This document shows positions 17,206 through 26,017 of a stretch of DNA of 64,000 nucleotides, one piece after another; the first letter of the stretch is position 1; every line of letters starts with the position of its first letter. This DNA is from Solirubrum koreensis (GTDB lineage Bacteria; Bacteroidota; Bacteroidia; Cytophagales; Hymenobacteraceae), in assembly GCF_039541855.1 (NCBI RefSeq), contig NZ_BAABHA010000001.1, positions 372,001-436,000 on the forward strand, written 5' to 3'. Below the pieces are notes generated by a model. That model searched no databases. It worked only from the letters and a program-made list of their open reading frames with translations, and had not been told where the DNA came from. The position numbers were made by a program, and so were the translations under genes.

Positions 17206-17709
17206 ATGCCGCCCGATGCCCCTTCTCAGCCCTTTGTTGCCCTCATCAACGAGCACCAGCCGTTGATTCGGCGCGTCTGCCGGCTGTATTGCCAAGATGC
17301 CGATGACCGGCAGGATCTGTTTCAGGAAATCGTGCTGCAGCTCTGGCGGGCCTACCCGCGCTACGAGCCGCGGGCCAAAGTCAGCACTTGGCTGTACCGC
17401 ATTGCGCTGAACGTGGCCATTAGCAACCTGCGCCAACGCACCCGCCGCCCCGCCCCCGACCGCCTCGACTGGCACGTGCTGGAAATGGCCCAAGCGGCCG
17501 AAGCCGGTTATGAGCCCAGCCAGATCGACGAGCTGTACCGCGCCATTGAAAAGCTCTCCGACGTGGAAAAAGCCTTTGTGCTGCTCTACCTCGAAGACCG
17601 CAGCTACGAAGAAATGGCCGACATCCTCGGCATCACCCAAAACAATGTGCGCGTGAAAATGCACCGCGTGCAAGACAAGCTCCGCACCCTTTTAGCCCGA
17701 CTTGTGTAA
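17206..17709 (+). CDS. ECF-type RNA polymerase sigma factor
   Basis: A 167-residue sigma-70 family protein with region 2 (DADDRQDLFQEIVLQLWRAY, KVSTWLYRIALNVA) and region 4 (IEKLSDVEKAFVLLYLEDRSYEEMADILGI-type helix-turn-helix, then NNVRVKMHRVQDKLRTLL). It lacks region 3, as ECF factors do. The next gene starts on the last base of its stop codon (TAATG), so the two are translationally coupled. Target promoters and inducing signal are not visible. Confidence 0.92.
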   Translation: MPPDAPSQPFVALINEHQPLIRRVCRLYCQDADDRQDLFQEIVLQLWRAYPRYEPRAKVSTWLYRIALNVAISNLRQRTRRPAPDRLDWHVLEMAQAAEAGYEPSQIDELYRAIEKLSDVEKAFVLLYLEDRSYEEMADILGITQNNVRVKMHRVQDKLRTLLARLV

Positions 17710-18344
17710 TGGAACTCGATGATTTGCGCCGGAACTGGAAGCTTGCCGCTACCGCCGGTAATTCCGCTGATTCTTTCGATTCAACCGCGCTGACAAAGTT
17801 GCTGGCGCAAGGCGATGCTTCCCCCAACAGCAAAATGCGCCGCAATGCACGGTTGGAAACCAGCTTTACGGTGCTTTGCCTGCTGGCCAGCCTGGCGGGC
17901 TTGTTCTTCGTGGAAGATACCGGTCGCCGCGTTATGCTGCTCTGGATTATGCTGCTGTGCGTGGTTAGCTTGCTAAGCTACCACCGCCGCATGACGGGCC
18001 TGTTGGAAACCGAGTACGCCGACGGCAACGTGCGCGAGTACGTAACGCAGCAAGTCGCGAACATCCGGCGCCTGATCGAGCAAAGCGTGCAATCCGTGTT
18101 GCGCACGGTGCCGGTATCGTTGGGCATTGGCATGTTTTTCTCGGGCAGCCGCTTGCTAACGAATTATTCCGGCCGGCTGTTGTGGACGCAGTTGGCCCTG
18201 CTGGTGGCGGGTTACGGCGTTATTTGGGCGCTTACACACTTCTTGTTGGGCCGTTTAGCCCGGGCTACTCTACAAGACCTCTACGGCCAGCACCTCGACC
18301 GGTTGGAGGGCTACTTGCGTGAATTGCAAGACCAGGAGGCGTAA
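17709..18344 (+). CDS. Membrane protein coupled to ECF sigma factor (possible anti-sigma)
   Basis: 211 residues beginning MELDDLRRNWKLAAT, a short cytoplasmic N-terminus of about 50 residues. Four hydrophobic helices lie near 52-68, 75-92, 133-150 and 158-180, and an amphipathic C-terminal tail ends LRELQDQEA. No zinc-binding anti-sigma motif (HxxxCxxC) is present. Position and TAATG overlap with the sigma gene argue that it controls or senses for that sigma factor, but this is inference from context. Confidence 0.75.
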   Translation: MELDDLRRNWKLAATAGNSADSFDSTALTKLLAQGDASPNSKMRRNARLETSFTVLCLLASLAGLFFVEDTGRRVMLLWIMLLCVVSLLSYHRRMTGLLETEYADGNVREYVTQQVANIRRLIEQSVQSVLRTVPVSLGIGMFFSGSRLLTNYSGRLLWTQLALLVAGYGVIWALTHFLLGRLARATLQDLYGQHLDRLEGYLRELQDQEA

Positions 18345-18478
18345 GACGGTGATTATTTCAGCCCGCTTATTACCCGTTAACGCCGCGAAATATACCGTTC
18401 GTTGAAGATTGGCTCTGCGGATGCACCGCCTAGCCGCTCAACTCTCTACCTTGTGCTAGCAACCATCTCGAAACCGCT

Positions 18479-19423
18479 GTGAAACCGATTCTACAGGCCA
18501 TTGACGTACGCAAGCAGTACGCCAACCACACCGCCCTCGATGGCGTGAGCATCGACATTCCCGAAGGCTCCATCTTCGGGCTGCTCGGTCCCAACGGCGC
18601 CGGCAAAACCTCGCTCATCCGCATCATCACCCAAATTACCGGGGCTGATTCGGGCCAGATTATGTTCCGTGGCGAGAAGCTAAACCCTTCGCACATCGGC
18701 CAAATTGGCTACTTGCCCGAAGAGCGCGGCCTCTACAAGAAAATGAAGGTAGGGGAGCAGTTGCTGTACCTCTCGCAGCTCAAGGGCATATCGAAGGCCG
18801 ATGCCACCCAGAAAATCAAGTACTGGCTCGATCGGTTCGACATCAAGTCCTGGGTTGATAAAAACGTGGAGGACCTCTCCAAAGGCATGCAGCAGAAGGT
18901 GCAGTTTGTGGCCACCGTGGTGCACGACCCCAAACTGCTCATCCTCGACGAGCCTTTCTCCGGCTTCGACCCCATTAACGCCAACCTGCTGAAGGACGAG
19001 ATTCTGGCCATGCGCCAGCAGGGCACCAGCATCATTTTCTCGACGCACCGCATGGAATCGGTGGAGGAAATGTGCGACCATATTGCCCTGATCAACCGCT
19101 CGAAGAAAGTACTCGACGGCAAGGTAAGCGACGTGAAAAACGGCTACCGCGACCAGACCTTCGAAGTAGAGGGCAAGGGCCACTTAATAGTAATGCACCC
19201 CGATTTCGAGGTGATTGAGCACAAGGAGCGCGAAAACGGCCATTTCTACGACCGCATCCGCATTGTGCACGGTACGCCGAACGACTTGCTGCGTTACCTC
19301 ATTGGCAGTGTGGAGGTCCACGCTTTCCGCGAGAAGGTGCCCACCATCAACGAAATCTTCATTCGGCGTGTGCGGGAAACCCACCCCGACTACGTGCCCG
19401 AAACCGATTCTGTAACCGCTTAA
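18479..19423 (+). CDS. ABC exporter ATP-binding protein, NatA-like
   Basis: A 314-residue ATPase. The GTG at 18479 (VKPILQAIDVRKQYANHTALDG) gives a normal N-terminus. Motifs: Walker A GLLGPNGAGKTS, signature DLSKGMQQKVQF (variant LSKGM), Walker B KLLILDEPFSGFDP and the H-loop IIFSTHRMESVE. The roughly 90-residue C-terminal extension is typical of NatA/CcmA-like ATPases. The permease gene follows 18 bp downstream, so the pair forms one exporter; drug, Na+ or lipid efflux are all possible. Confidence 0.93.
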   Translation: MKPILQAIDVRKQYANHTALDGVSIDIPEGSIFGLLGPNGAGKTSLIRIITQITGADSGQIMFRGEKLNPSHIGQIGYLPEERGLYKKMKVGEQLLYLSQLKGISKADATQKIKYWLDRFDIKSWVDKNVEDLSKGMQQKVQFVATVVHDPKLLILDEPFSGFDPINANLLKDEILAMRQQGTSIIFSTHRMESVEEMCDHIALINRSKKVLDGKVSDVKNGYRDQTFEVEGKGHLIVMHPDFEVIEHKERENGHFYDRIRIVHGTPNDLLRYLIGSVEVHAFREKVPTINEIFIRRVRETHPDYVPETDSVTA

Positions 19424-19441
19424 GAGCCAACCGCTACTTCT

Positions 19442-20803
19442 ATGTCTAAAATCTGGCTCATCGCCACGCGCGAATACCTGACCCGCGTGCGCAAAAAGAG
19501 TTTTATCATCATGTCCCTCATTGGGCCTTTGCTCACCGTGGCTTTGTTCGCGGTGCCGGTGCTCATCGCCAAGATGTCGGACGGCGGCAAAGTGGTGGCC
19601 GTGGCCGACGCCGGCGGGCTGTTCACCGAAAAGCTGCCCGAGGCCACAGCCGACCTGCGCTTCATTCGCGTGTCGCCCGACCTGGCCACGGCCAAGGACG
19701 AGTTCAAGAAAGCCAAGCACGACGCGCTGCTCTACGTGCCCAAGGTGGATATTGCCAACCCCGTGGGTTTCCAGGTGTTTTCGCGCAAGGGCCTGGGTCT
19801 TTCGCTGGAGCGCGACATTCAGCGGGCGGCTAACAAGGCCATCGAGAACCAGCGCCTGCAGAAAGCCGGCATCGACCGCGCCGTGCTCGACAACCTGAAG
19901 GCCAACGTGGACCTGCAAACCGTTAGCTTGAGCGACGACGGCGAGAGAAGCTCCAGCACCGGTATCAGTACAGGCGTGGCCTATTTCTTCGGCTTCCTGA
20001 TCTACATTTTCATTTTCCTCTACGGCGTGCAAATCATGCGCGGAGTGATGGAGGAAAAAACCAACCGCATCGTGGAAGTGGTTATTTCCTCGGTGAAGCC
20101 TTTTGAACTGATGATGGGCAAGGTGCTGGGCATTGCCGGCGTGGGCTTCACACAGCTGGCGCTGTGGGTGCTGCTTTCGGTGGGCATTACCTCGGCCGCC
20201 TCCGCCTTCGTCAGCCCCGACAAGGCCCTGGCCAGCCAGACCGCCCGCGTATCGGCCGCCGCGCCCGACGCAGCCACTACGGCCATTGCCCGCGCCGACA
20301 CCCCCGACGACGCGGCCGCCAAGCAAACCAACTTCACGGCCAAGTTCATGCAGGAAGTAAGCAACGCCGACCTGAACGTACCCCTGCTGCTGGGCTGCTT
20401 CCTGTTCTACTTCCTGGGCGGTTACCTGTTCTACGGCGCCCTGTTTGGCGCCATCGGCTCGGCCGTGGACAGCGAAACGGACACCCAGCAGTTCATGATG
20501 CCCGTGACCATGCCGCTGGTACTAACCTTCGTGGTGTCGCAGGCCATCCTGACGACCAACCCCAACGGCTCGGTAGCGTTCTGGATGTCGATTTTCCCGC
20601 TGACTTCGCCCATTGCCATGATGATGCGCCTGCCCTTCGGCGGGGTTCCCACCTGGCAGTTGCTCCTGTCGATGGCGTTGCTCATTGCCGGGTTTATAGG
20701 CACCATTTGGCTGGCCGGCCGCATTTACCGCGTGGGTATTCTCATGTACGGTAAGAAAGTGACCTACGGCGAGCTGTCGAAGTGGCTGTTCTACAAAGGC
20801 TAA
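19442..20803 (+). CDS. ABC exporter permease, NatB-like (ABC-2 type)
   Basis: A 453-residue permease. After the first helix (FIIMSLIGPLLTVALFAVPV) comes a large extracytoplasmic domain of about 120 residues. Five more helices follow, including GVAYFFGFLIYIFIFLYGVQ and YFLGGYLFYGALFGAIGSAVDS. The segment MRGVMEEKTNRIVEVVISSVKPFELMMGK-type motif (here starting IMRGVMEEKTNRIVEVVIS) is diagnostic of ABC-2 exporters. A Pro/Ala-rich soluble insert of about 50 residues (near 255-310) sits between two helices. It pairs with the ATPase at 18479. Confidence 0.92.
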   Translation: MSKIWLIATREYLTRVRKKSFIIMSLIGPLLTVALFAVPVLIAKMSDGGKVVAVADAGGLFTEKLPEATADLRFIRVSPDLATAKDEFKKAKHDALLYVPKVDIANPVGFQVFSRKGLGLSLERDIQRAANKAIENQRLQKAGIDRAVLDNLKANVDLQTVSLSDDGERSSSTGISTGVAYFFGFLIYIFIFLYGVQIMRGVMEEKTNRIVEVVISSVKPFELMMGKVLGIAGVGFTQLALWVLLSVGITSAASAFVSPDKALASQTARVSAAAPDAATTAIARADTPDDAAAKQTNFTAKFMQEVSNADLNVPLLLGCFLFYFLGGYLFYGALFGAIGSAVDSETDTQQFMMPVTMPLVLTFVVSQAILTTNPNGSVAFWMSIFPLTSPIAMMMRLPFGGVPTWQLLLSMALLIAGFIGTIWLAGRIYRVGILMYGKKVTYGELSKWLFYKG

Positions 20804-20821
20804 TTGCAACCTTTAGCACCC

Positions 20822-20853
20822 AAAGCCCCTCTTGCTTGCGAGAGGGGCTTTTT
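20822..20853 (+). terminator. Terminator of the ABC exporter operon
   Basis: 11-bp perfect stem (AAAGCCCCTCT and its complement, 20822-20832 and 20841-20851) with an 8-nt loop and TTTTT, 19 bp after the permease stop. Confidence 0.88.
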
Positions 20854-20892
20854 GCTGCCCTTCGCCCAAGTATAACATTCTATTTCGCCTGC

Positions 20893-21381
20893 ATGAAGCC
20901 ATTACTACGTCTGCCTTTATGGCTGTTAACCGCCTTTATACTGCTTGTGAGCTGTAAAAAGGAAGACCCGCTCAAGGGCAAGCTCCGTTACAAAGTGGAG
21001 GTGCGCGTTACCGGCGAAAACCTTACCGGTTTAGGTGCCGAAATGAGCTACACTTCCATCCGGAATACCCTCACCGACCCCAAGCCCGGTCCCAGCGCGC
21101 AGTACAGCTACGCCACGCGCGTCAGCGAAACCTACGAACTGGGTGAATTTGGCATGTACGATGCCCTGGAAGTGACCCTGGCTATGCGCAACGTAACGTG
21201 CAACAACGCCGCTCAGTTGGGCCCAAACAGCTGGTTGAGAGCAGAAATACTGGCCAATGGACTGGTGATAGATAGAGTGGAATTGAACAGCGCTTCGGCC
21301 CGTAACCTAAGTTGTACCGCGCCTTATCTAGCCCTGGTAGCCCTAGCGGGCGGCTCGGGCGGCGACGGTTGGGACGATTAA
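20893..21381 (+). CDS. Small lipoprotein, unknown
   Basis: 162 residues from the ATG at 20893 (MKPLLRLPLWLLTAFILLVSCKKED). The lipobox LLVSC predicts a lipidated Cys21. The mature domain is rich in beta strands (YKVEVRVTGENLTGLGAEMSY) and ends in a Gly/Asp-rich tail (GGSGGDGWDD). Such short lipoproteins are common in Bacteroidota genomes and usually lack assigned roles. It sits between two hairpin terminators, so it is a single-gene unit. Confidence 0.78.
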   Translation: MKPLLRLPLWLLTAFILLVSCKKEDPLKGKLRYKVEVRVTGENLTGLGAEMSYTSIRNTLTDPKPGPSAQYSYATRVSETYELGEFGMYDALEVTLAMRNVTCNNAAQLGPNSWLRAEILANGLVIDRVELNSASARNLSCTAPYLALVALAGGSGGDGWDD

Positions 21382-21405
21382 CATCTTGTTTCTTTGTTTC
21401 TGATG

Positions 21406-21440
21406 CGAGGCCGGGCATGTTGCCCGGCCTCGTTGTTATT
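21406..21440 (+). terminator. Terminator after small lipoprotein gene
   Basis: 12-bp perfect GC-rich stem (CGAGGCCGGGCA with 21421-21432), 3-nt loop, then TTGTTATTT. It lies 25 bp after the lipoprotein stop. Confidence 0.8.
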
Positions 21441-21651
21441 TATCCGTTTGCCAACTCCCGCCACCCTTAGCTGGTCTTGTAAGCCCAACTGCCAGGAAGT
21501 TCGTTGGTTGCTGCTGCCCGGCCCGCTGCTGAAGGATGAACAGCAACGCTTTATTGTGCGTAAAGCTGAAGCATACCCAATGGTTAATGCACTGCTGAGG
21601 GCGCTTTGGCGTGTGTGCATGACCGAACACGAAGGCCCATCGATTAAAATC

Positions 21652-22932
21652 ATGGGTTTCTCCAAACCAAAACCAAAGACCATGGTGAGAATTGGAATCA
21701 TCATCGCAGCCACGTGTATCGGCCTGAGCGCCTGCAACCGCGGCACCAACGACGCTAACGTGCAGGAGGCCATCGGCAACGAAACGGCGGGCCAGCCGGT
21801 GGAAACCCGGAAGCCAGGGACCGACTACAAGCCCGCCTTCAGTGGTCAAACCCGCGCGCCGGGTGTAAAAACCTCCGCGGCGTATCAGGTACAGGTGCTT
21901 GCCGAAAGCCTGACCAAACCCTGGGACATTGCCACCATGCCCGACGGACGCTTCCTGGTTACCGAGAAAGAAGGCACCATGCGCATCGTTACGGCAAGCG
22001 GGCAGGTTAGTGAAAAGATTGGCGGAATTCCCGAGGTGGTAGCGGCGGGCCAGGGCGGCTTGCTCGGGCTGGCTCTCGATCCGGACTTCGGCACCAGCCG
22101 CATGGTTTACTGGACGTTTACGGAAAAGAGAGGCCAGGGAAACCTGGCGGCCGTAGCCAAAGGCAAGCTTTCTGCTGACGAGCGACGCATCGAGAATGCC
22201 CAGGTTATTTACCGGGCCGAACCGGCTTACGATGGCAACAACCACTACGGGAGCCGGCTGGTGTTCGATAAATCGGGCAATCTGTACGTCACGTTCGGCG
22301 AACGTTTTGAGAAGGAGCGGCGGGCAAACTCGCAGAATCCCGGTACGGCAGTGGGCACCATCGTGCGCATTAACAAAGACGGCCAGCCTGCGGCCGGCAA
22401 CCCGTTTGCAAGCCAGGCCAAAGCTTTACCCGAAGTGTATTCCATCGGCCACCGCAGCCCCCAGGGAATTGATATTCACCCCGAAACCGGCGACCTGTGG
22501 ATGACGGAGATGGGGCCAAAAGGCGGCGACGAGCTGAACCTGATTCAGCCCGGCAAGAACTACGGCTGGCCCGTCATTACTTACGGCCTCGAGTACAGCG
22601 GCGAAAAAGTAGGCGCAGGCATTACCCAGCGCGAGGGCATGGAACAGCCCACCTATTACTGGGACCCCGTGCTGTCGCCCAGCGGCATGACCTTTTACCA
22701 AGGCAGCGCCATTCCCGAATGGAAAAACAACCTGTTCATCTGTGGCCTCAACAGCTACCACATTGCCCGGCTGGTGCTGGAAAACCGGAAAGTAGTAGGG
22801 GAGGAGCGCCTGGCCGCCGACCAGCAGCAGCGTTTCCGCGACATTGCGGAGGGCAAAGACGGAGCCTTGTACGCCGTTACCGATGCCGGCCGGCTGTACC
22901 GCATCGGGAAAAGTGCCGGCAGCGGGCAGTAG
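21652..22932 (+). CDS. PQQ-dependent sugar dehydrogenase (aldose dehydrogenase-like), lipoprotein
   Basis: About 426 residues with a six-bladed beta-propeller of the soluble glucose/aldose dehydrogenase family. Start 21652 (MGFSKPKPKTMVRIG) gives a basic n-region and the lipobox IGLSAC; ATG 21682 is an alternative. Family motifs are seen: LTKPWDIATMPDGRFLVTEKEG, GGLLGLALDPDF, YDGNNHYGSRL, YSIGHRSPQGIDIHP (with the catalytic His region) and MTEMGPKGGDELNLIQPGKNYGWP. It would oxidise sugars in the periplasm and pass electrons on. No PQQ synthesis genes are in the window, so the cofactor may come from elsewhere. Confidence 0.88.
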   Translation: MGFSKPKPKTMVRIGIIIAATCIGLSACNRGTNDANVQEAIGNETAGQPVETRKPGTDYKPAFSGQTRAPGVKTSAAYQVQVLAESLTKPWDIATMPDGRFLVTEKEGTMRIVTASGQVSEKIGGIPEVVAAGQGGLLGLALDPDFGTSRMVYWTFTEKRGQGNLAAVAKGKLSADERRIENAQVIYRAEPAYDGNNHYGSRLVFDKSGNLYVTFGERFEKERRANSQNPGTAVGTIVRINKDGQPAAGNPFASQAKALPEVYSIGHRSPQGIDIHPETGDLWMTEMGPKGGDELNLIQPGKNYGWPVITYGLEYSGEKVGAGITQREGMEQPTYYWDPVLSPSGMTFYQGSAIPEWKNNLFICGLNSYHIARLVLENRKVVGEERLAADQQQRFRDIAEGKDGALYAVTDAGRLYRIGKSAGSGQ

Positions 22933-22960
22933 CCACGTAGCGAGCAGACTTTTCGGCCCC

Positions 22961-22968
22961 TACTTTTG
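22961..22968 (+). promoter_or_regulatory. -7 box adjoining the chaN-like start codon
   Basis: TACTTTTG ends only 4 bp before the ATG at 22973. A transcription start about 4-7 bp beyond the box would fall on or beside the A of the start codon, predicting a leaderless transcript. Confidence 0.5.
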
Positions 22969-22972
22969 CTGT

Positions 22973-23881
22973 ATGCGCCTCCTGCCTGTTCTGTTGTTGT
23001 TTCTGCTTTCTTCCCTAACTGCATTGGCAGCCAAACTCGAAGTCAGTGCCCCCGACGACCGCCCCGCTTACCGTCTCTTCACCGCCGATGGCAAACCCGT
23101 AAGCTTCGAGAAAATGACTAAGGAGCTGGCCACGGCCGACGTCGTTTTCTTTGGCGAGCAGCACAACGACCCCCTGGCGCACTGGCTGGAGCTGCAAGTG
23201 GCCAAGGAACTGGCGCAACGCAAAGCCGGCCAACTGGTGCTGGGTCTGGAAATGTTCGAGCGCGACGTGCAGCCCCTGGTGGAGCAGTATAACACCGGCG
23301 AGCTGGACGATAAAGCCTTCGAGGAGCAAAGCCGCCCCTGGCCCAACTACAGTACCGACTACAAACCGCTGCTACAACTGGCGCGGCAACAGAAACTGCG
23401 CGTGGTAGGTACCAACGTTCCGCGCCGCTACGCTCAGCAGGTAGCCCGGCAGGGTGTCGCTTCCCTCGATGCGCTGCCCACCGAAGAAAAAGCCTGGCTG
23501 GCCCCGCTGCCCTTGGTGGTTGATTACACGCTGCCCGGTTACCAGCAAATGGCAAAAATGTTCGGCGGTAGCGCCGCCCACGGTACCGCCGGCCCCGGCC
23601 TGCAGCAAATGATTGCGGCCCAGGCGCTGAAAGACGCTACCATGGCCCATTTCATCCGGCAAAGTCGTCAGCCGGGCCAACTGCTGCTGCACATAAACGG
23701 TTCTTTCCACTCCGATAATCACGACGGTATCGTGCATTACCTGCGCCAGGCCGAACCGCAACTGCGCATCCGCACCATCAGCACCGTGACGCAGGAACAA
23801 CTGCAGAAGCTGGACAAGGAGAACCTGAAGAAAGCCGATTATGTGCTGGTGGTGCCGGCGGATATGACCAAGACGTATTAG
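22973..23881 (+). CDS. ChaN-like haem-binding (Tiki/TraB-superfamily) protein
   Basis: 302 residues with a signal peptide (MRLLPVLLLFLLSSLTALAA); the ATG at 22973 fits it exactly. The core motif VVFFGEQHNDPLAHWLE and the later LVLGLEMFERDVQP and HINGSFHSDNHDGIVHYL are the conserved Glu/His segments of the ChaN (DUF399) family, thought to bind haem or iron in the periplasm or envelope. Conserved HNGSFHxD and EQHND residues are both present. It follows the sugar dehydrogenase gene by 40 bp but has its own -7 box. Confidence 0.86.
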   Translation: MRLLPVLLLFLLSSLTALAAKLEVSAPDDRPAYRLFTADGKPVSFEKMTKELATADVVFFGEQHNDPLAHWLELQVAKELAQRKAGQLVLGLEMFERDVQPLVEQYNTGELDDKAFEEQSRPWPNYSTDYKPLLQLARQQKLRVVGTNVPRRYAQQVARQGVASLDALPTEEKAWLAPLPLVVDYTLPGYQQMAKMFGGSAAHGTAGPGLQQMIAAQALKDATMAHFIRQSRQPGQLLLHINGSFHSDNHDGIVHYLRQAEPQLRIRTISTVTQEQLQKLDKENLKKADYVLVVPADMTKTY

Positions 23882-23978
23882 AAGTAGCGCCGCGGCATGA
23901 CCGTATACAAGCTATGTGTATGCCTTAAGCGGGGTGAATAGCTCATTACAATCATACCATCTAAAACCTACCACCCAT

Positions 23979-24548
23979 ATGCCTAAAACCATCTGGCTCA
24001 TCGATGGAGCTTATTTACTGAAGTCATCGGCCGCGCACGGCAAGTTCGATTACATCAAGCTCAAGAACGAGCTGGAAGAAATCAACGGGGGCGAGTTCAA
24101 GGAAATCTACTACCTGAATTCGGTGAAAGATTCCTCGGCGGCCCAGCAGAATGCCTTTCACAACTGGCTGAAAAGCGCCCCGCCTACCGGCCCCAAAATG
24201 CGCGTGAAGCTTTACGGGCTGAAGGAAATGTCGGTGCGCTGCGGGGAATGCGGCCAAACAACAGCTCGGCCCGTGCAGAAAGGCGTAGACGTGGGCATTG
24301 CCACGCTCATCATTAAGTTGGCCTCGCAAAACCAGTACGACCGCCTGCTGCTAAGCGCCGGCGACGGGGATTTTGAGGACGCCATCGATTACGTAAAGTC
24401 CGAACTGCACAAGGAAATCTGGCTGGCCGGCTTCAGCGGCAACGTGTCGCCTGATTTGCAGAGCTATGCCGACAAAGTCATTTGGCTGGAAAAACACTGG
24501 GACCGAATCGGGATGGGTAACAGCCCCGTGGCGGACGAAACGGAGTAA
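23979..24548 (+). CDS. NYN-domain (PIN-like nuclease) protein
   Basis: 189 residues from the ATG at 23979 (MPKTIWLIDGAYLLK). The acidic residues of the NYN/LabA fold are present: LIDGAYL at the N-terminus, KGVDVGIATLIIKLA in the middle and LLLSAGDGDFEDAIDYV. A CGECGQ pair (about 83-88) may bind zinc. The family is predicted to cut RNA. The gene is isolated and has no obvious partner, so its target is unknown. Confidence 0.83.
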   Translation: MPKTIWLIDGAYLLKSSAAHGKFDYIKLKNELEEINGGEFKEIYYLNSVKDSSAAQQNAFHNWLKSAPPTGPKMRVKLYGLKEMSVRCGECGQTTARPVQKGVDVGIATLIIKLASQNQYDRLLLSAGDGDFEDAIDYVKSELHKEIWLAGFSGNVSPDLQSYADKVIWLEKHWDRIGMGNSPVADETE

Positions 24549-24660
24549 TGGCCGCTTGTTCAGTGGTAGAAAACAGTAGCCCAGAAATCAGGTCGTAAAA
24601 GGACGGAGAACCAAGTGCGGCGGCACCGGTTAGAGGAGCACAAGCTCCTCGTGCCCGCCC

Positions 24661-25401
24661 ATGCCTACCACTTTCCTCACCGCCGAATGGCGCAACCTGC
24701 TCATGGCCAACTACGCCGTGGAGCCGGACATTCTGAAACCCTACTTGCCCTACGGCACCGAGCTCGACGACTTTAATGGCACGTACTACGCCAGCATGGT
24801 GGGTTTTATGTTTATGCACACGCGGGTGCGGGGTTTCAGCGTGCCCTGGCACCGGCACTTCGAGGAAGTAAACCTGCGCTTTTACGTGCGCCACCGCGAC
24901 CCGCACCACGGTTGGCGGCGTGGGGTGGTATTCGTAAAAGAAATTGTGCCGCGGCCCATGATTGTGGCCGTAGCCAACACCTTTTACGGCGAGAAGTATG
25001 CGGCCCTGCCCATGCGCCACCAGTGGCGCGCCAATGCCGAAGCCGGCACCCTCGACGTGGAATACGGCTGGCGGGTAGGGGCGGAGTGGAACCACCTGCG
25101 CGCCACCGTAGAGCAAGCCGTGCACCCCATCGAGGTCGGTTCCGAAGCCGAGTTCATCACCGAGCACTACTGGGGCTACACCCGCCGCGGCCCGCAGCGC
25201 ACCGACCAATACGAGGTGGTGCACCCGCGCTGGGATGCCCACCGCGTGTTGCAGTACGATATGCACTGCAGCGTGGCTCAGCTTTACGGCGCGGCTTTCG
25301 TAGAGCCACTGGCCCAGGCGCCGCGTTCGGTGTTTATGGCGGCTGGCTCGGAGGCACGGGTAATGGGAGGAGCCCGCATTACGTTAGACCAAGCCACGTA
25401 A
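24661..25401 (+). CDS. DUF2071 (YqjF-like) family protein
   Basis: 246 residues with the family's typical opening (TAEWRNLLMANYAVEPDILKPYLPYGTELD), VGFMFMHTRVRGFSVPWHRHFEEVNLRFYV-type core and MIVAVANTFYGEKYAALPMRH. Members are short cytoplasmic proteins of unknown activity. The preceding 112 bp contain no gene. The stop is followed within 2 bp by a hairpin shared with the convergent Fe-S carrier gene. Confidence 0.82.
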   Translation: MPTTFLTAEWRNLLMANYAVEPDILKPYLPYGTELDDFNGTYYASMVGFMFMHTRVRGFSVPWHRHFEEVNLRFYVRHRDPHHGWRRGVVFVKEIVPRPMIVAVANTFYGEKYAALPMRHQWRANAEAGTLDVEYGWRVGAEWNHLRATVEQAVHPIEVGSEAEFITEHYWGYTRRGPQRTDQYEVVHPRWDAHRVLQYDMHCSVAQLYGAAFVEPLAQAPRSVFMAAGSEARVMGGARITLDQAT

Positions 25402-25402
25402 A

Positions 25403-25434
25403 AAAGCCCGACCCGCAGGCGCGGACCGGGCTTT
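25403..25434. terminator. Bidirectional hairpin between DUF2071 and Fe-S carrier genes
   Basis: AAAGCCCG (25403-25410) pairs with CGGGCTTT (25427-25434); the inner bases partly pair as well (CCGC with GCGG). It separates convergent genes ending at 25401 and 25458. Confidence 0.7.
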
Positions 25435-25457
25435 CAGAAAACTGCAGAGGGAACTGC

Positions 25458-25814
25458 TTACGCCGAGAACGACGAGCCGCAGCCGCAGGTGCTCTTGGCT
25501 TGCGGGTTGTTGAACACGAAGCCGCGGGCGTTCAGGCCGTCCTGGAAGTCTACTTCCATGCCCAGCACGTACATCGCGTGTTTCTTGTCCATCACCAGCA
25601 GTACACCGTCGAGTTCGTAGGTTTCGTCCTGGTCTTTGGGCTTGTCGAAGCCGAGCAGGTAGCTCAGGCCCGAGCAGCCGCCGCCCTGTACGCCAATGCG
25701 CAGGCCGTACTCGGTCGGGACTTTCTTCTCGACCAAGATGTTTTTTACTTCCTCCAACGCACGCGAGGTGAGCGTGATGGGAGCCGTTTTAACGGGAGCA
25801 GTGGCAGTGGCCAT
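25458..25814 (-). CDS. iscA: A-type Fe-S cluster carrier (IscA/ErpA/HesB)
   Basis: 118 residues. The start at 25814 (MATATAPVKTAPITLTSRAL) is preferred to a TTG two codons upstream. The three cluster-binding cysteines are in GGGCSGLSY and the C-terminal TCGCGSSFSA. It hands iron-sulfur clusters to apo-proteins. It stands alone here, without other Isc or Suf genes, so it may be the ErpA-like housekeeping carrier rather than part of a suf operon. About 200 bp of upstream sequence is shared with the divergent gene at 26018. Confidence 0.93.
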   Translation of the reverse strand: MATATAPVKTAPITLTSRALEEVKNILVEKKVPTEYGLRIGVQGGGCSGLSYLLGFDKPKDQDETYELDGVLLVMDKKHAMYVLGMEVDFQDGLNARGFVFNNPQAKSTCGCGSSFSA

Positions 25815-25943
25815 AGTCAAGAGAAGTTGCGGTAGAGTCGTCAGGTAAAAGGCTTTGCAGCCGACGCCGTAAAGATACGGCTTGCACGGTATTGCGCCGT
25901 GATATTCCCTTAACAGCTACCCCGCACGGCAGGTTCACCGTAT

Positions 25944-25951
25944 TATCTTTG
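25944..25951 (+). promoter_or_regulatory. -7 box for the gene at 26018
   Basis: TATCTTTG, a perfect TAnnTTTG, 67 nt before the ATG at 26018. No clear -33 element. Confidence 0.4.
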
Positions 25952-26017
25952 CCGGCCTTTCGGCACCCGTTTTCGTTTCAACTACTGGCTTGGCTTTGCC
26001 TGGCGCCTCCACACCGC

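Noticed and set aside
19184..20326. A 380-codon minus-strand open frame
   Set aside because: Antisense to the NatAB-type ABC exporter genes. Its translation is low-complexity (rich in His, Gly and Val), typical of a codon-bias shadow.
24912..25835. A 307-codon plus-strand frame
   Set aside because: It spans DUF2071 in another frame and then runs antisense through the Fe-S carrier gene and their terminator. The translation is Arg/Ala/His-rich without family features.
25860..25880. TATCTTTA-like sequence as a promoter for the Fe-S carrier gene
   Set aside because: It lacks the final G of TAnnTTTG and has no -33 partner, so I left it out.
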